Assembly (NCBI GenBank): GCA_023974075.1 | Contig: CM043800.1 | Coordinates: forward strand, 29,863,952 to 29,927,951 | From: Chaenocephalus aceratus | Taxonomy: Eukaryota > Chordata > Actinopteri > Perciformes > Channichthyidae | Direction: 5' to 3' | Length of the DNA: 64,000 nucleotides | Part shown: positions 61,301 through 64,000 of the stretch, in pieces | How positions within the stretch are numbered: the stretch's first letter is position 1 | Layout: each line of letters opens with the position of its first letter | Program-made: the position numbers and the translations under genes | The notes under the pieces: generated by a model | What the model was told of the DNA's origin: nothing | Database searches by the model: none | Seen by the model: only the letters and a program-made list of their open reading frames with translations

Positions 61301-63125
61301 GCCAGGCAAGAAAATTGGTCCCACACATTACCCGCCGTATAATCACAAGTTGTTGCTTCAAACTTTGTGTTATTACTGTCTTTGAAGTGCATGCTGGGCG
61401 TTGCATTTTCCACTCTTTATGTCAGGCTTAGACAACAGGCTGATTGAAGTAGCTTCATGTTTAGCTTTTAGACATTAGAGTAGCAATTCTCATCTAACTC
61501 GGCTTGAAACTTATAACGTATATAATAGCTGTGTTTGTCCTTCACTTTTGATAAAAGAACCAGCTATTTCTAACACAGTTGCTCAACATTTATACGAATG
61601 ATTCATGCCCATTTAAGCCTTGGAAGTGCTTCAACTACCAGCACTTTTATTTCCGGAATCCTAGATGCCCAGATTAATTCCTTTCACTTTGATACCTGAC
61701 GTCTTGCTTAAGAACACTTGGGCAGGGTGGATGTTTGTCTTTGTCTTTTGCTGCTGATCTACAAGCCTCTTGCAGTGTCTTACTGAGAACTGCACAGGAG
61801 TCCAATACGATACGATTAGTGCTTATGGATTTGCTTACATATGGATTACATGGCTATGAATGTGTGCATTCACTGGAGCTGCACAGGCTTTAAAATGAAA
61901 TATTGGTTTTATGCAGATTGCACATGAAGCAATCGAAAAGTCTTAAAAAGGAGAACGTGAGAACTGGCTGCAGAGACTCACGTAGCAACGCAGCATACGA
62001 AGAAGCAGCAAGAGGAAAAAGCGACAGATGAGAGGAGAGGACAGAAAAGAGCAGGCAGAGGAGAGGAAAAGATTACTACATCCTTCATGGTAACCATGGA
62101 AATAATTATAGAGCAGACAGACAGACTGTGTTGAGAGAAAGGGAGGGAGTGAGCGCTACAGAGAAAGGGAGGGAAGAGACAACGGGGAGGAAGAGAGAGA
62201 AAACCGCGGGGGTAAAGTAGCTCAAATGTTTGTTGGAATCCCTACAGCCATGTTTCTACACACTGGTGATTGGGAACTATTGAAGATGGCATGAGCGGTG
62301 TGATGGAGTGCAAACCTGCGGAAAGTCCGTTTCTGACACTGACAGAAGCTGCAGTGGAGGGAATGATATGGTGAAAACAGATATCCACCATCTGCACAGA
62401 GGTCATTTGACTTTAATCCATATTTATATCTTACAGCAGTAAGGGACTCTGGTGCGGTGAGTACAGCAAGAGTACAGTGACATAATACGACGATGGTTAA
62501 AAAAGTTGCTTCAAACCCACAGTTGTCATGGAAACAGATACTCTTTACCCCTCTGGAAGTGCTGATTGCTTATCATTGCTGAAAGCCCAATCAATGGTAA
62601 TGTTTTATGTTGATGACAGTTACACATTTATACTAAGTCAGATACAGCCCACACTCAGATGTATACATATTTGGGACATTTACATAATTGCATGCATTAG
62701 TTGGCTATTATGGATTTCTGAACCGTATTTATTATAATGTGGGAAATTATCATGGATCATGCAAGGCTTGGGTATAGAAATTAGCATTCTCATTTTTTGT
62801 TTTGGATTGGTCATGATTCACCCGTGGGTGGGTGTCTGTGTGTAACAGCATGCATGGGCAGGTGGTACACTCTGGGCTCTGTGGATATTGTATGGGGAAT
62901 GACATGCTTTCCACACGTTTGCCCCTGGCACTGATCTTCATCGTTTGACGTGTGTGCAGTGCACATCTGCGTGACTGTATAAGGTGGTAGGGAAACAGAA
63001 AGAGGTGAGAAGCAACGAGGAAAACAAGGAGAGGAAGAATTAGAAAGGAGAAATAGTGATGAGGGTTTCTGGTGGGCTTAAAATCACGTCCCAGTGGGGA
63101 TGCAGCCAACCAAACCCCTCCCAAA
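61301..63125. other. non-coding DNA, no exon recognised
   Basis: Contains a purine-rich stretch (62010-62215). No exon, RNA gene or bounded transposon was recognised. Confidence 0.35.
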
Positions 63126-63129
63126 TATA

Positions 63130-63237
<108 letters not shown>

Positions 63238-63299
63238 GTTCCTACACACTACTCGAAATACACAGATAGAGGGAGAGGGGAGAGAGCGAGAGAGAGAGC

Positions 63300-64000
63300 T
63301 TGAAGCATCAGGGCATCAGTGCGCCGCTGCTCCTCGCTACACTGTAGTCTCTGTCCACCTGCACAGGATTATCTCCGTCCAGGCAGCAGACAGGAGACAC
63401 TAACATCCACAGCTGCCAGGTGGATTACTTGACGACAAACCTCCGTTTGATGGGAAGGAGGACGGACTAAGTTGCCATTATCATCTCGTTTTTTTCTAAG
63501 TACTGCCTGACAGCTACTGGCACAGAGTATCCGTTTTTATCCATTTATCCATTTTTAGAATACTTTACTCTGTGGTGATTGCTTGTTTCTTCACCACTCC
63601 AACGACTCACTCCGATTTGTCTCTATTTAAAGAAACGCTCTGGGTTTTTTGGAACTGGTTCGCTCATTTCCGTGCATTTGAAAATTGAATTTTCTGTTTC
63701 CTTTCCTGGTGTGCTCGGTCGCTGCCCCACGGAAAGGGGTCCGTTCAGGAGGAAAAGGCACAGTGGACAGCAGAGAGGATCGCGTCTTCTCAACCATTGG
63801 CACACATACAGAGAGGCGGACCTATTCCGCACAGTTCCTTCACGTGCATGCACGCTCACATGCACGTGCGCACACACACCCAAATGCCAGCCACGCAGCT
63901 CTTTTCCTTCTGCGAGCATATAGCTTTTGTTTACTATTAAACACCAGAGTTTCGTTCTGAGTACAAAGCAGAAACCCGTTCACCTTCCACCCATCCATTC
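63300..64000 (+). promoter_or_regulatory. possible alternative promoter / 5' UTR at window edge
   Basis: A block of balanced composition with more CpG than the preceding 20 kb follows the CT array, as at the candidate first exon near 10.5 kb. It has no long convincing coding frame and continues past the edge. SynGAP genes are known to use internal alternative promoters, so this could be one, but nothing in the sequence proves transcription. Confidence 0.2.

Overview
The window looks like intronic and flanking DNA of a teleost fish nuclear genome, probably a spiny-rayed (percomorph-like) species. The evidence is long (CA)n, (CT)n and (CTC)n microsatellites, L2-type and jockey/CR1-like non-LTR retrotransposons, tRNA-derived SINEs with an L2-like tail, and many small hAT-type elements with intact 8-bp target-site duplications. 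There is no prokaryotic-style gene organisation. Only a few hundred bases are convincingly protein-coding.

Host gene. Two + strand exons, 24993-25318 and 41907-42012, join in phase 0. They encode the N-terminal region of a SynGAP-family synaptic Ras/Rap GTPase-activating protein, and the second exon matches SYNGAP1 almost residue for residue. A possible first coding exon at 10533-10581, in a CpG-rich segment, is phase-compatible with the 25 kb exon. This gives a model with introns of about 14.4 kb and 16.6 kb and a third intron running off the right edge. The PH, C2 and RasGAP domains are not in the window and should lie beyond it. The 25 kb exon contains an in-frame 15-bp minisatellite encoding thirteen degenerate Arg-Pro-x-x-Asp/Asn/Glu pentapeptides where mammalian SYNGAP1, as I remember it, has about one such motif.

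Layout. 1-10.3 kb: sparse DNA with one hAT MITE (1.14-1.48 kb) and one TTA-flanked Harbinger-like MITE (5.63-6.28 kb). 9.8-10.6 kb: a purine tract, a pyrimidine tract, then the candidate promoter and first exon. 11.4-17.4 kb: a degraded jockey-like LINE interrupted by a small MITE, a hAT element and a TTAA-flanked element, the last itself carrying two hAT insertions. 18-24.3 kb: degraded repeats, a second LINE 3' end and a long CA array. 25-28 kb: coding exon, CA array and CT-rich DNA. 28.3-31.1 kb: a perfect 47-bp hairpin, a SINE, a 5'-truncated antisense L2 element and a CTC array. 36.5-40.8 kb: a hAT element, then an older repeat split by a CGGBP1-like DNA transposon with a 6-bp duplication and by a BED-finger hAT element that contains further repeat sequence. 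41.9 kb: coding exon. 42-64 kb: intronic DNA with two antisense SINEs, several degraded repeats, simple repeats and a CT array followed by a possible alternative 5' UTR at the right edge.

Limits. Repeat family names rest on termini, target-site duplications and remembered motifs, not on a database search. Assignment to syngap1 rests on remembered SYNGAP1 sequence. The a/b fish paralogue cannot be resolved.
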